Shown: positions 1 through 5,665 of the stretch, piece after piece
Layout: each line of letters starts with the position of its first letter
How positions within the stretch are numbered: position 1 is the first letter of the stretch
NCBI GenBank assembly: GCA_035495435.1
Contig: DATJFV010000003.1
Location: 1 to 8,496 of the forward strand
DNA: 8,496 bases
Direction: 5' to 3'
Origin: JBDSKH01 sp035495435
GTDB taxonomy: Bacteria; Actinomycetota; Actinomycetes; Actinomycetales; Microbacteriaceae
The notes under the pieces: model-generated
Database searches by the model: none
What the model was told of the DNA's origin: nothing
What the model saw: only the letters and a program-made list of their open reading frames with translations
Translations under genes and position numbers: made by a program

Positions 1-835
1 TGGTCGTGGTGCCACCGGGGCTCTGGCCGAAGTTCCAGAAGTCGAACGGGCCGCTGTCGCCGCCGTTGCCGTTGCCGCCCTGACCGTTGTTGCCGTCCTG
101 CTGGGACGTGTCGTTGGGAACCGCGGAGGACGCGATCTGGATGCTGCGGTTGAGGGCGCTGATGATGCCGTCGGTGACGGTGTTCGACAGGCCCAGGGGT
201 GCGCCGATGGCGATGGCCTGGTCGCCGACGTTGAGGTTGTTCGAGTCGGCGAAGTCGATCGGCTGGAGCCCGCCGGCTCCTTCGAGTTTGATGACGGCGA
301 GGTCGACGATCGGGTCCATGCCGACGACCTTGGCTTTGTAGAGCTTGCCGTCGTAGGTGGTGACTTCGACCTTGTTGTTGGCGCTCGCTCCGTCGAGGGT
401 GACGACGTGGGTGTTGGTGAGGATGTAGCCGTCGCTGCTGAGCACGATGCCCGAGCCGGTGCCGCCGGCGCTCTGGCCGGACACCGACACGGTGACGACG
501 GAGGGCGATGCCTTGGCGGCGACGGCGGTGACCGCGTTGACGTGGTCGGTGTCGTTGACGGTGATGGTCTGCGGGGTCGCGGGGGTGACGGTGGCCGTCT
601 GGTTGGCGCTGACGACGCCGGCGGCGACTCCTGCGCCGGATGCACCGCCGAGCAGTGCGCCGACGGCGAGCGCGGCGACGATCGGTGCGGCGTTGCTCTT
701 CTTCTTCGGCTCTGCCGGTGCGGCGTCGGGCGTGACGACCGGTGCAGCCGCGGCGGGTGCGTCACCTGCGGGGGCGGCGGATGCTGCGCGGGCTCGCGGA
801 CGAGGCGTTGCGTCTGGGGTGTTCGAGTCGGTCAT
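1..835 (-). CDS. HtrA/DegP-type trypsin-like serine protease, N-terminal part
   Basis: Partial gene: 278 residues are visible and the frame runs off the left edge. Order: a cytoplasmic Pro/Ala-rich tail (about 1-43), a KKK positive stop (44-46), one membrane segment (about 49-76), then the start of an extracytoplasmic trypsin-fold domain from about 97. The catalytic His is H143 in the TNTHVV motif and the catalytic Asp is D178 in the VDLAV motif. The strands GDQAIAIGAPLGL (204-216) and TVTDGIISALNR are typical of HtrA. A Gly/Asn/Gln-rich insertion follows at about 243-263. The catalytic Ser (GNSGG) and any PDZ domain lie outside the window. The ATG at 833-835 is supported by GGAAGGAG at 847-854, 11 nt upstream. 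Family role, from knowledge: surface protein quality control or regulated proteolysis under envelope stress. The gene follows two lipoprotein genes on the same strand across a 104-bp gap in which I see no convincing promoter or terminator, so read-through is possible. Confidence 0.93.
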   Translation of the reverse strand, partial: MTDSNTPDATPRPRARAASAAPAGDAPAAAAPVVTPDAAPAEPKKKSNAAPIVAALAVGALLGGASGAGVAAGVVSANQTATVTPATPQTITVNDTDHVNAVTAVAAKASPSVVTVSVSGQSAGGTGSGIVLSSDGYILTNTHVVTLDGASANNKVEVTTYDGKLYKAKVVGMDPIVDLAVIKLEGAGGLQPIDFADSNNLNVGDQAIAIGAPLGLSNTVTDGIISALNRSIQIASSAVPNDTSQQDGNNGQGGNGNGGDSGPFDFWNFGQSPGGTTT

Positions 836-846
836 CTCGGGTGGTG

Positions 847-854
847 CTCCTTCC
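847..854 (-). promoter_or_regulatory. Ribosome binding site of the HtrA-type protease
   Basis: The minus strand reads GGAAGGAG ending 11 nt before the ATG at 833-835. The match to the anti-Shine-Dalgarno is good but the spacing is on the long side. It fixes the start, because no other in-frame ATG or GTG lies close by with such a site. Confidence 0.6.
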
Positions 855-939
855 AAAGCGGAGCCAGCATCCCGCTTGTACCTGGACGTTCTCTATGGTG
901 AGACTACGAACAGCCTTCGGCTATTCCCGATCCATCGTC

Positions 940-1677
940 TCAGCATCCCGGGCCTGTCGGATTCACGGCGCAGTCGCGCTGGACGAGTACCGTCTTGGCG
1001 TCGTCGACGGTGATCTGCAGGTCGTTCGCCTGCAACGGGATAGCCCCGTCGATGGGATAAAACGCGCTGCCTGCGAACCGATATTCGGCTGCGAAGTCGA
1101 TGACGAGCCGGATCGTGTAGTCCCCTTCGCGTGTGTAGACGTGGCTGGTGGGGGTGCGTGCGAATTCGTGTCGGTGAAGGCTCGCCCAGGTGCCGCCGGC
1201 GGTGGAGCGGGTCGCTGTGCTTCCATCGCCGTACTGCCAGTGGAACGACACCGGCGTGAAGCGCACCGCCGCGGGCTCTCCGAGCAGCGTGCCTTCGACG
1301 ATGTGCGTGCGTGCGAGGGCGTAGAAGTTCGTCTCCAGGCCCGGCACCGTCCACCCAACGGGCTGCATCCGCTGGGCGCCGGGAGTCGGGCGGAAGGAGG
1401 CGATGTCGCTGAGCGTGACGGGCTTCACCGGTTCCACCTTCGGGCAGACCCGCGCCATGCACTTCATGATCGGGTCGGCGCCGAACGATCCGTCGCTTCC
1501 GGAACCGGATCCGGTGCCTCCGCCGCCGCTGCCCGGGGTGGTCTCAGTGCCGCTGATATCGACGGTGCCGCCGTTAATGCACCCGGTGGCAGAGCCACCG
1601 GTGGCACAACCTCCGATTAGCACAGGGCCCAGGGACACTGAGAGCACGAAACTCAGCAGAAGTCTGCGCCAGACCAC
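940..1677 (-). CDS. Putative lipoprotein with PKD-like domain
   Basis: This 245-residue protein has a lipoprotein signal: R4-R5, a hydrophobic core (about 6-22) and the lipobox LIGGC with lipidated C24. A second cysteine, C33, sits in a short duplicated ATG-type motif. A Gly/Ser linker (about 50-65) should hold the domain off the membrane. The globular part (about 88-235) has PKD-type signatures: FHWQYGDGS (145-153) followed by the closing strand HVYTREGDYTIRLVI (179-193). PKD domains are Ig-like beta sandwiches used for surface adhesion or protein and carbohydrate contacts; the ligand here is unknown. C73/C78 and C236/C245 could form disulfides. The start is GTG at 1675-1677 with AGGAG 6 nt upstream, inside the end of the upstream lipoprotein gene (25-nt overlap, different frame), which implies translational coupling. 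I recall similar PKD proteins of unknown function in Microbacteriaceae but cannot name a described family. Confidence 0.85.
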   Translation of the reverse strand: MVWRRLLLSFVLSVSLGPVLIGGCATGGSATGCINGGTVDISGTETTPGSGGGGTGSGSGSDGSFGADPIMKCMARVCPKVEPVKPVTLSDIASFRPTPGAQRMQPVGWTVPGLETNFYALARTHIVEGTLLGEPAAVRFTPVSFHWQYGDGSTATRSTAGGTWASLHRHEFARTPTSHVYTREGDYTIRLVIDFAAEYRFAGSAFYPIDGAIPLQANDLQITVDDAKTVLVQRDCAVNPTGPGC

Positions 1678-2207
1678 GCGTCGCTCCTGCTCACTTTCAG
1701 TGCACCCTCTGAATTGTCGATGGTCAACTCGAGCGGTTGACGGTCCAACCGCTCGGGAGCGACAACGCTGCGGCCCGACTTGTCCTTTACATCGACGTTG
1801 GAAACGTCGAGGCAGACATAGACGGTCATGTTGACCTCAGTTGAGCCTGGGTCGCGTAGCTGTTGAACAGTCATCGAGTCAGAGCGGAAGTCGCCAACCT
1901 GTCGATAGCCCTTCGAGGAGTAGTCCTCCGCGGATGCGAGCTCGTCGGCGAGCGCTTGGTCGCGGGTAACCTCCGCGTACCCGCTCGTGTCTTTCCACCC
2001 GCCCTGACCGATCTTGTTCGCGATGCGCAGGTACCGCCCGTACAGCTCCTCCGCCGCCGCGAGCGCCTCCTCGTCCGACGCGAACACGGGGGTGGCGCTC
2101 GGATCCGGTTCGGGTGGCTGGAGTCCGACTTTGGGGGTCGCGCAGGAGGTGAGTCCTGCGGTGACGAGGACGAGTCCGAGTGCTGTGGCCGCTGCCGCTG
2201 TTCGCAT
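1653..2207 (-). CDS. Small putative lipoprotein of unknown function
   Basis: This 184-residue protein has a clear lipoprotein signal: R2, a hydrophobic stretch (about 4-18) and lipobox LTSC with lipidated C22. The mature part begins with a Pro-rich linker (about 24-40), then a helical-looking segment (SDEEALAAAEELYGRYL, 44-60). A beta-rich C-terminal half includes MTVYVCLDVSNVDV (127-140) and ends in AWSGADFC. C132 and the terminal C184 are candidates for a disulfide. The start is the ATG at 2205-2207, chosen because it begins the signal peptide; GAGGG lies only 1 nt upstream, too close for a normal RBS, so a leaderless or very short leader is possible. The gene overlaps the PKD-like lipoprotein gene by 25 nt. 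Codons in its last third end in A or T more often than those of its neighbours. No function can be assigned; an envelope role is inferred from the signal and the neighbours. Confidence 0.87.
   Translation of the reverse strand: MRTAAAATALGLVLVTAGLTSCATPKVGLQPPEPDPSATPVFASDEEALAAAEELYGRYLRIANKIGQGGWKDTSGYAEVTRDQALADELASAEDYSSKGYRQVGDFRSDSMTVQQLRDPGSTEVNMTVYVCLDVSNVDVKDKSGRSVVAPERLDRQPLELTIDNSEGALKVSRSDAWSGADFC
1684..1688 (-). promoter_or_regulatory. Ribosome binding site deciding a GTG start
   Basis: AGGAG on the minus strand lies 6 nt before the GTG at 1675-1677. It supports that GTG as the start of the PKD-like lipoprotein even though it places the start inside the upstream gene's last codons. 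The resulting N-terminus is a proper lipoprotein signal, which independently supports the choice. Confidence 0.65.
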
Positions 2208-2246
2208 GCCCTCGACGGTAAAGAGCCCGCAGCATCCGCCGCCGGA

Positions 2247-2274
2247 ATTGTCCACACCCCGGCTACTTGCCCAA
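2247..2274 (-). promoter_or_regulatory. Candidate promoter for the lipoprotein operon
   Basis: On the minus strand TTGGGC (2269-2274) is followed after 16 nt by GACAAT (2247-2252). These match the sigma70-type -35 at 3 of 6 positions and the -10 at 4 of 6. Transcription would start near 2240, giving a leader of about 33 nt. The -35 hexamer lies inside the palindrome CTTGCCCAAG (2266-2275), so a protein bound there would block it. A competing possibility is TACCGT at 2215-2220, 7 nt before the ATG, as the -10 of a leaderless transcript. Confidence 0.28.
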
Positions 2275-2317
2275 GATGCACAAGTTCTGCGCGCGGTACC
2301 CCGCATTCTTGGGCAAA
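2266..2317. repeat. Paired palindromes in a divergent gap (candidate operator)
   Basis: A perfect 10-bp inverted repeat is formed by TTGCCCAAGA (2267-2276) and TCTTGGGCAA (2307-2316). Each arm is also part of a near-palindrome of its own: CTTGCCCAAG (2266-2275) and CTTGGGCAAA (2308-2317). The two palindrome centres are 42 bp apart, about four helical turns. The position between divergent genes, one followed by a TetR-like gene, fits a two-site operator. A hairpin with a 30-nt loop is the less likely reading. Confidence 0.45.
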
Positions 2318-2348
2318 CAGCGCACAGCACGGCGGGTACCGTGAGCCC

Positions 2349-3560
2349 ATGGATCAGATTCCCGGCCCCTGGGTTCGTGCGGCGCGCGGAGCGGGGCTGC
2401 TCGGCGCCGACGGGCAGTTGCGGCCCTCGATCTTCGCCGAGATGACAGCGCTCGCGGTCTCGACCGGTGCCGTGAACCTGGGTCAGGGGTTTCCCGACTA
2501 CGACGGCCCGTCTGAGGTGCTCGAGGCCGCCCGCCGCGCCATCGCCGACGGGGTCAACCAGTACCCTCCGGGCACCGGGATGCCGGTGCTGCGCGAGGCG
2601 ATCGCCCGGCATCAGCAGCGGTTCTACGGGCACACCGTCGACCCGGCTCGCGAGGTGCTGGTGACCGCCGGGGCGACGGAAGCGATCGCCGCGACGCTGC
2701 TCGCCCTGCTCGAACCGGGCGACGAGATCGTGATGCTCGAACCGTTCTACGACTCCTACGTGGCCCTCGCGGCGCTTGCCGAGGCGCGGGTCGTGACCGT
2801 CCCCCTGCAGGGGCCGACGTTCGCGCCCGATCTCGACCGCATCCGCGACGCCATCACCGACCGCACCCGCATCATCCTGCTGAACTCGCCCCACAACCCC
2901 ACCGGCATGGTGCTCGACCGCACGGCGCTGGAGCTGATCGTCGAGCGGGCGATCCACCACGACGCCGTCATCGTCAGCGACGAGGTGTACGAGCACTTGC
3001 TCTTCGACACCGCGCATGTGCCGATCGCCACGATCCCCGGAGCCGCCGAGCGCACCGTGACCATCTCGAGCGGGGGCAAGACGTTCAGCACCACCGGCTG
3101 GAAGATCGGCTGGCTGATCGCGCCACCGCCCCTGCGTGACGCGATCCTGGCGGTGAAGCAGTTCCTCACCTTCGTCAACGGCGCTCCGTTCCAGCCCGCG
3201 ATCGCGGCGGGGCTCGACCTGCCCGACAGCTATTTCGCGGATGTGGCGCAGACCCTCGCGCGCCGCTGCGGCATGCTGTCGGCCGGCCTGCGTTCCGTGG
3301 GATTCGAGGTGGCCGAACCGCAGGCCGGCTACTTCGTGGTCGCCGACCCGGCACCCCTGGGGTTCCCCGACGCGGTCGAGTTCTGCCGGATGCTGCCGGA
3401 ACGCGCCGGGGTCGTTGCGATCCCGCTCACCGCGTTCGTGATGCCGGAGCACATCGCCACCTATCGGCCGCTGGTGCGCTTCGCCTTCTGCAAGCGCGAC
3501 GAGGTCCTCGAGGACGCCCTGCGCCGGCTCGGAGAACTCAAACCATCCGCCAGTCAGTAG
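2349..3560 (+). CDS. Class I PLP-dependent aminotransferase (KAT/GTK/DapC-like)
   Basis: This 403-residue cytosolic enzyme is full length for fold-type I aminotransferases. Visible motifs: NLGQGFPD (43-50), NQYPPGTGMPVLREAIA (70-86), VTAGATEAI (105-113) at the PLP phosphate site, EPFYDSY (131-137), SPHNPTG (180-186), SDEVYEHL (210-217) with D211 for the pyridine nitrogen, SGGKTFSTTGWKIGW (241-255) with Schiff-base lysine K244, and the carboxylate-binding arginine in LVRFAFCK (375-382). The pattern matches the kynurenine aminotransferase/glutamine transaminase K/methionine aminotransferase group and, from memory, M. tuberculosis Rv0858c, which is annotated as N-succinyldiaminopimelate aminotransferase DapC. 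The amino donor cannot be settled from sequence. The ATG at 2349 has no good Shine-Dalgarno; TACCGT ends 6 nt before it, so leaderless translation is possible. The gene is followed after 1 nt by the TetR-like gene. Confidence 0.94.
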   Translation: MDQIPGPWVRAARGAGLLGADGQLRPSIFAEMTALAVSTGAVNLGQGFPDYDGPSEVLEAARRAIADGVNQYPPGTGMPVLREAIARHQQRFYGHTVDPAREVLVTAGATEAIAATLLALLEPGDEIVMLEPFYDSYVALAALAEARVVTVPLQGPTFAPDLDRIRDAITDRTRIILLNSPHNPTGMVLDRTALELIVERAIHHDAVIVSDEVYEHLLFDTAHVPIATIPGAAERTVTISSGGKTFSTTGWKIGWLIAPPPLRDAILAVKQFLTFVNGAPFQPAIAAGLDLPDSYFADVAQTLARRCGMLSAGLRSVGFEVAEPQAGYFVVADPAPLGFPDAVEFCRMLPERAGVVAIPLTAFVMPEHIATYRPLVRFAFCKRDEVLEDALRRLGELKPSASQ

Positions 3561-3561
3561 C

Positions 3562-4254
3562 ATGGCGATTGCTGTGAATTCCTCCGCCGACCCACCACCC
3601 TCTGTCGACGTCGACGACGCTCTCGACGCCGCCGCCGATGCGTTCGTCAACGACGGTTTCGACGCGATGTCGTTCGCGCACATCGCGGGCCGACTGAACG
3701 CGCCTGCCGACGCCCTCGAAGAGCTGTTCGGGTCGGTGGAGCAGCTGATGGTGCAGATGCTCAACCGCGAGTACTTGGCCATGTTCCGCGCCATCGTGAA
3801 CGACATCGAGCGGGACCCTCTCGGCGGGCGCCTGTCGCGCATCTACCGCTACGTGCTGTCGGCCGTCTACGAACGGCCCCTCGCCCGGTCGCTCTACCTG
3901 CTCGACCGCGACGGTCTGCACCGCATCATGCGGTCGACGCACGGGTTCGCCTACGTGCCCCGGCTGACGCTGCGTGCCGACTTCATCGACCGGATGAAGC
4001 TGGCCGGAGCCGTGCGCCCCGAGGTCGACTCGGAGGCGATCTCGGCGGTGATCTCCGCAGTCTCGGCGGGCACCGCCCTGCTCACCGCCGATCATGAGCT
4101 GAGCACCGTGGTCGAGGGGCTGACGCGGCTGCTGGAAGGCTCAGTCGACTCCGACGACCCCGACACCAGTCGCGGCAAGGCCGAGTTCTTCGCCTTCGCC
4201 GCGAGCCTCACCACCGACGCCGACGGCAACCGCTGGGCGCCGTCCGCGGGTTAG
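3562..4254 (+). CDS. TetR/AcrR-like regulator with atypical HTH
   Basis: This 230-residue, mostly helical protein has the layout of TetR regulators: an N-terminal three-helix unit (about 17-70) with ALDAAADAFVNDGFDAMSFAHIAGRL, then a helical ligand and dimer domain (about 71-195) and a loose tail. The first two helices match the family pattern. The recognition segment does not: where TetR proteins usually have a GVSxGTLYYHF-like stretch, this one has NAPADALEELF (46-56), acidic and without the usual Ser/Thr and Tyr. DNA binding is therefore less certain than in a typical member. The ATG at 3562 follows the aminotransferase stop by one base, so the two are very likely co-transcribed and coupled; GTG at 3574 is an alternative start. 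The stop TAG (4252-4254) overlaps the stop of the convergent nitrilase gene. A likely role is local control of the aminotransferase and perhaps the amidase, by inference from position. Confidence 0.78.
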   Translation: MAIAVNSSADPPPSVDVDDALDAAADAFVNDGFDAMSFAHIAGRLNAPADALEELFGSVEQLMVQMLNREYLAMFRAIVNDIERDPLGGRLSRIYRYVLSAVYERPLARSLYLLDRDGLHRIMRSTHGFAYVPRLTLRADFIDRMKLAGAVRPEVDSEAISAVISAVSAGTALLTADHELSTVVEGLTRLLEGSVDSDDPDTSRGKAEFFAFAASLTTDADGNRWAPSAG

Positions 4255-5066
4255 CGCACCGTCACGTCGAAGCGCCGCAACCGCAGGGCGGGGTTGATGC
4301 GCCGCACCTCGGCGACGCGTTCGGGCGCGACCCAGGCGACCGCCACATCCGTCGATTCGCCGATCGTCACCAGTTCGACACCCATCGGGTCGACCACCAT
4401 GCTGTTTCCGGCACCCACCGGTGGGGCATGGTCGGCGGCGGCGACGTACACGGTGTTCTCGATGGCGCGGGCGGTCAGCAGCGTGCGCCAGTGCGACTCT
4501 TTCAGGGGCCCGCGCACCCACTCGGCCGGAACCAGGATGAGGTCGGCTCCGGCGTCGACGAGGCGCCGGGTGAGTTCGGGGAAGCGCACGTCGTAGCAGG
4601 TCTGCAGGCCCGCGGTGAAGCCGTGCCACGCGAATGTCGCGGTCTGGTCGGCCGGACCGGGAACGATGTAGTCGCTCTCGCGGTCGCCGAACGCGTCGTA
4701 CAGGTGGATCTTGCGGTAGTGCGCGACGAGCTCGCCGGTGTCGGAGACGGCGACCACGGTGTTGGCGACGCGCTGCTCGTCGTCGGGCACCCGCTCGACC
4801 AGCCCCGCGACGATGTGGATGCCCAGCTCGCCCGCCAGCTCGGCCAGCGCCCTCGTGAACGGACCGTGCAGGCCCTGGGCGTGCTGCACCCAGTCGGCGC
4901 CTTTCTCGGCGGTGAAGTACGACGAGTACTCGGGGAACACGACCAGCAGGGCACCCCGGTTGGCGGCATCGCCGGCGAGGCGCGACATGGTCTCGAGGTT
5001 GCGGTCGGTGTCGTCGCCGGGCGCGAACTGCGCCACCGCGATCGCCTGATGGGTGGGCTCGGCCAT
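4251..5066 (-). CDS. Nitrilase-superfamily carbon-nitrogen hydrolase (amidase)
   Basis: This 271-residue protein has the usual length for a single-domain CN hydrolase. The catalytic triad is visible: E46 in VVFPEYS, K119 in HYRKIHLYDAF and C157 in QTCYDVRFPEL. A second conserved acidic position lies in FGDRESDY (126-133). The segment RGPLKESHWRTLLTARAIEN (185-204) followed by TVYVAAAD is characteristic of the Nit/omega-amidase and deaminated-glutathione-amidase branch, so hydrolysis of a small omega-amide such as alpha-ketoglutaramate or a deaminated peptide is the best guess. It should act in the cytosol. The ATG at 5064-5066 is clear, but the upstream region has only a weak CAGG. The last residues FDVTVR and the TAA at 4251-4253 overlap the stop of the convergent TetR-like gene, so no terminator fits between them. 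It diverges from the interrupted lipoprotein gene across 36 bp. Confidence 0.93.
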   Translation of the reverse strand: MAEPTHQAIAVAQFAPGDDTDRNLETMSRLAGDAANRGALLVVFPEYSSYFTAEKGADWVQHAQGLHGPFTRALAELAGELGIHIVAGLVERVPDDEQRVANTVVAVSDTGELVAHYRKIHLYDAFGDRESDYIVPGPADQTATFAWHGFTAGLQTCYDVRFPELTRRLVDAGADLILVPAEWVRGPLKESHWRTLLTARAIENTVYVAAADHAPPVGAGNSMVVDPMGVELVTIGESTDVAVAWVAPERVAEVRRINPALRLRRFDVTVR

Positions 5067-5091
5067 GGGCCCAGCCTGTCATAGTGTCCTC

Positions 5092-5097
5092 AGGAGG
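5092..5097 (+). promoter_or_regulatory. Strong ribosome binding site of the interrupted lipoprotein
   Basis: A consensus AGGAGG is followed after 5 nt by the ATG at 5103. It shows that the start of the interrupted lipoprotein gene is intact. TAGTGT at 5082-5087 could be a -10 element, but I could not find a good -35 for it. Confidence 0.75.
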
Positions 5098-5102
5098 CAA
5101 CC

Positions 5103-5645
5103 ATGCGCGTTCGTACCATCCCCGTTCTGGTTCTCGCTGCGGTCCTGCTCACCGGATGCGCCCCCGGCACACCCGGTGCGACGGGATCCGGCTCCCCCTC
5201 CGCCGCACCCAGCGCGACGACGTCGGCGTCGCCGTCCGTCGGCCCGACCGAGTCGCCCGACGGCATCCCGGCCGCGCTGCGCGAGACGGTGGTCGACGCG
5301 ATGAACTCGGGCAACACCGCCGCGATCGAGGGCTACCTCGCGCCGAGCGTGTTCATCATCTACGCCGCCAGCGAGTAGTCGGGTGACGTCACCGACCACG
5401 CGCTGATCGTCGACGACCTGTCGGCCTCGACCGCCGCCGGTGTCACCTGGGACTTCGACCTGCCTGCCGACCTGATCGACCAGTACCGGTCGAACCCCGG
5501 GGCGGGTGACGCGTACGCCCCGTACTTTCCCGACAACGCTCTGGTCGGCAAGTCGTCGGCCGACCGGGTGCTGTCCTTCACGGTCGACGGCGGGCTGATC
5601 ACGGCGATCCTGTTCGCCGACGAGTACTCGCTGATCTTCGAGTGA
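5103..5645 (+). pseudogene. Putative lipoprotein gene interrupted by in-frame TAG
   Basis: The frame begins with an intact lipoprotein signal (R2, R4, hydrophobic 6-17, lipobox LTGC with C19) and a Ser/Thr/Pro/Ala-rich linker (about 20-52). A domain follows (GIPAALRETVVDAMNSGN from about 54) up to IIYAASE at 91, where codon 92 is TAG (5376-5378). Beyond it the same frame continues for 88 sense codons, with typical codon use, to TGA at 5643-5645. The continuation (SGDVTDHALIVDDL, then TWDFDLPADLIDQY, and a closing SLIFE) reads as the second half of the same domain. An intact product would be 180 residues. One C-to-T change in a CAG codon would explain the TAG; readthrough or a base-call error are alternatives. 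As it stands a 91-residue truncated lipoprotein would be made. I do not recognise the family. The strong RBS suggests recent use. The frame ends 20 bp before the stop of the convergent kinase gene. Confidence 0.85.
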
Positions 5646-5665
5646 GCTGACGGGTCCTGCCGCGG

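Noticed and set aside
912..922. AGCC-TTC-GGCT hairpin after the PKD-like lipoprotein gene
   Set aside because: It has a 4-bp stem without a T-tract and is not distinguishable from chance.
407..1620. Plus-strand open frames opposite the HtrA and PKD-like genes
   Set aside because: They are antisense shadows: the minus strand has signal peptides, catalytic residues and ribosome binding sites.
1653..3842. A 729-codon open frame on the minus strand spanning the aminotransferase gene
   Set aside because: Only its last 184 codons (from 2207) are real, beginning with a lipoprotein signal. The rest is antisense to the aminotransferase and TetR-like genes, whose motifs are unmistakable, and its translation is low-complexity Arg/Gly/Asp-rich.
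4141..5100. A minus-strand open frame of 319 codons overlapping the nitrilase gene in another frame
   Set aside because: It is Arg/Gly-rich shadow sequence; the nitrilase frame has the complete E-K-C triad.
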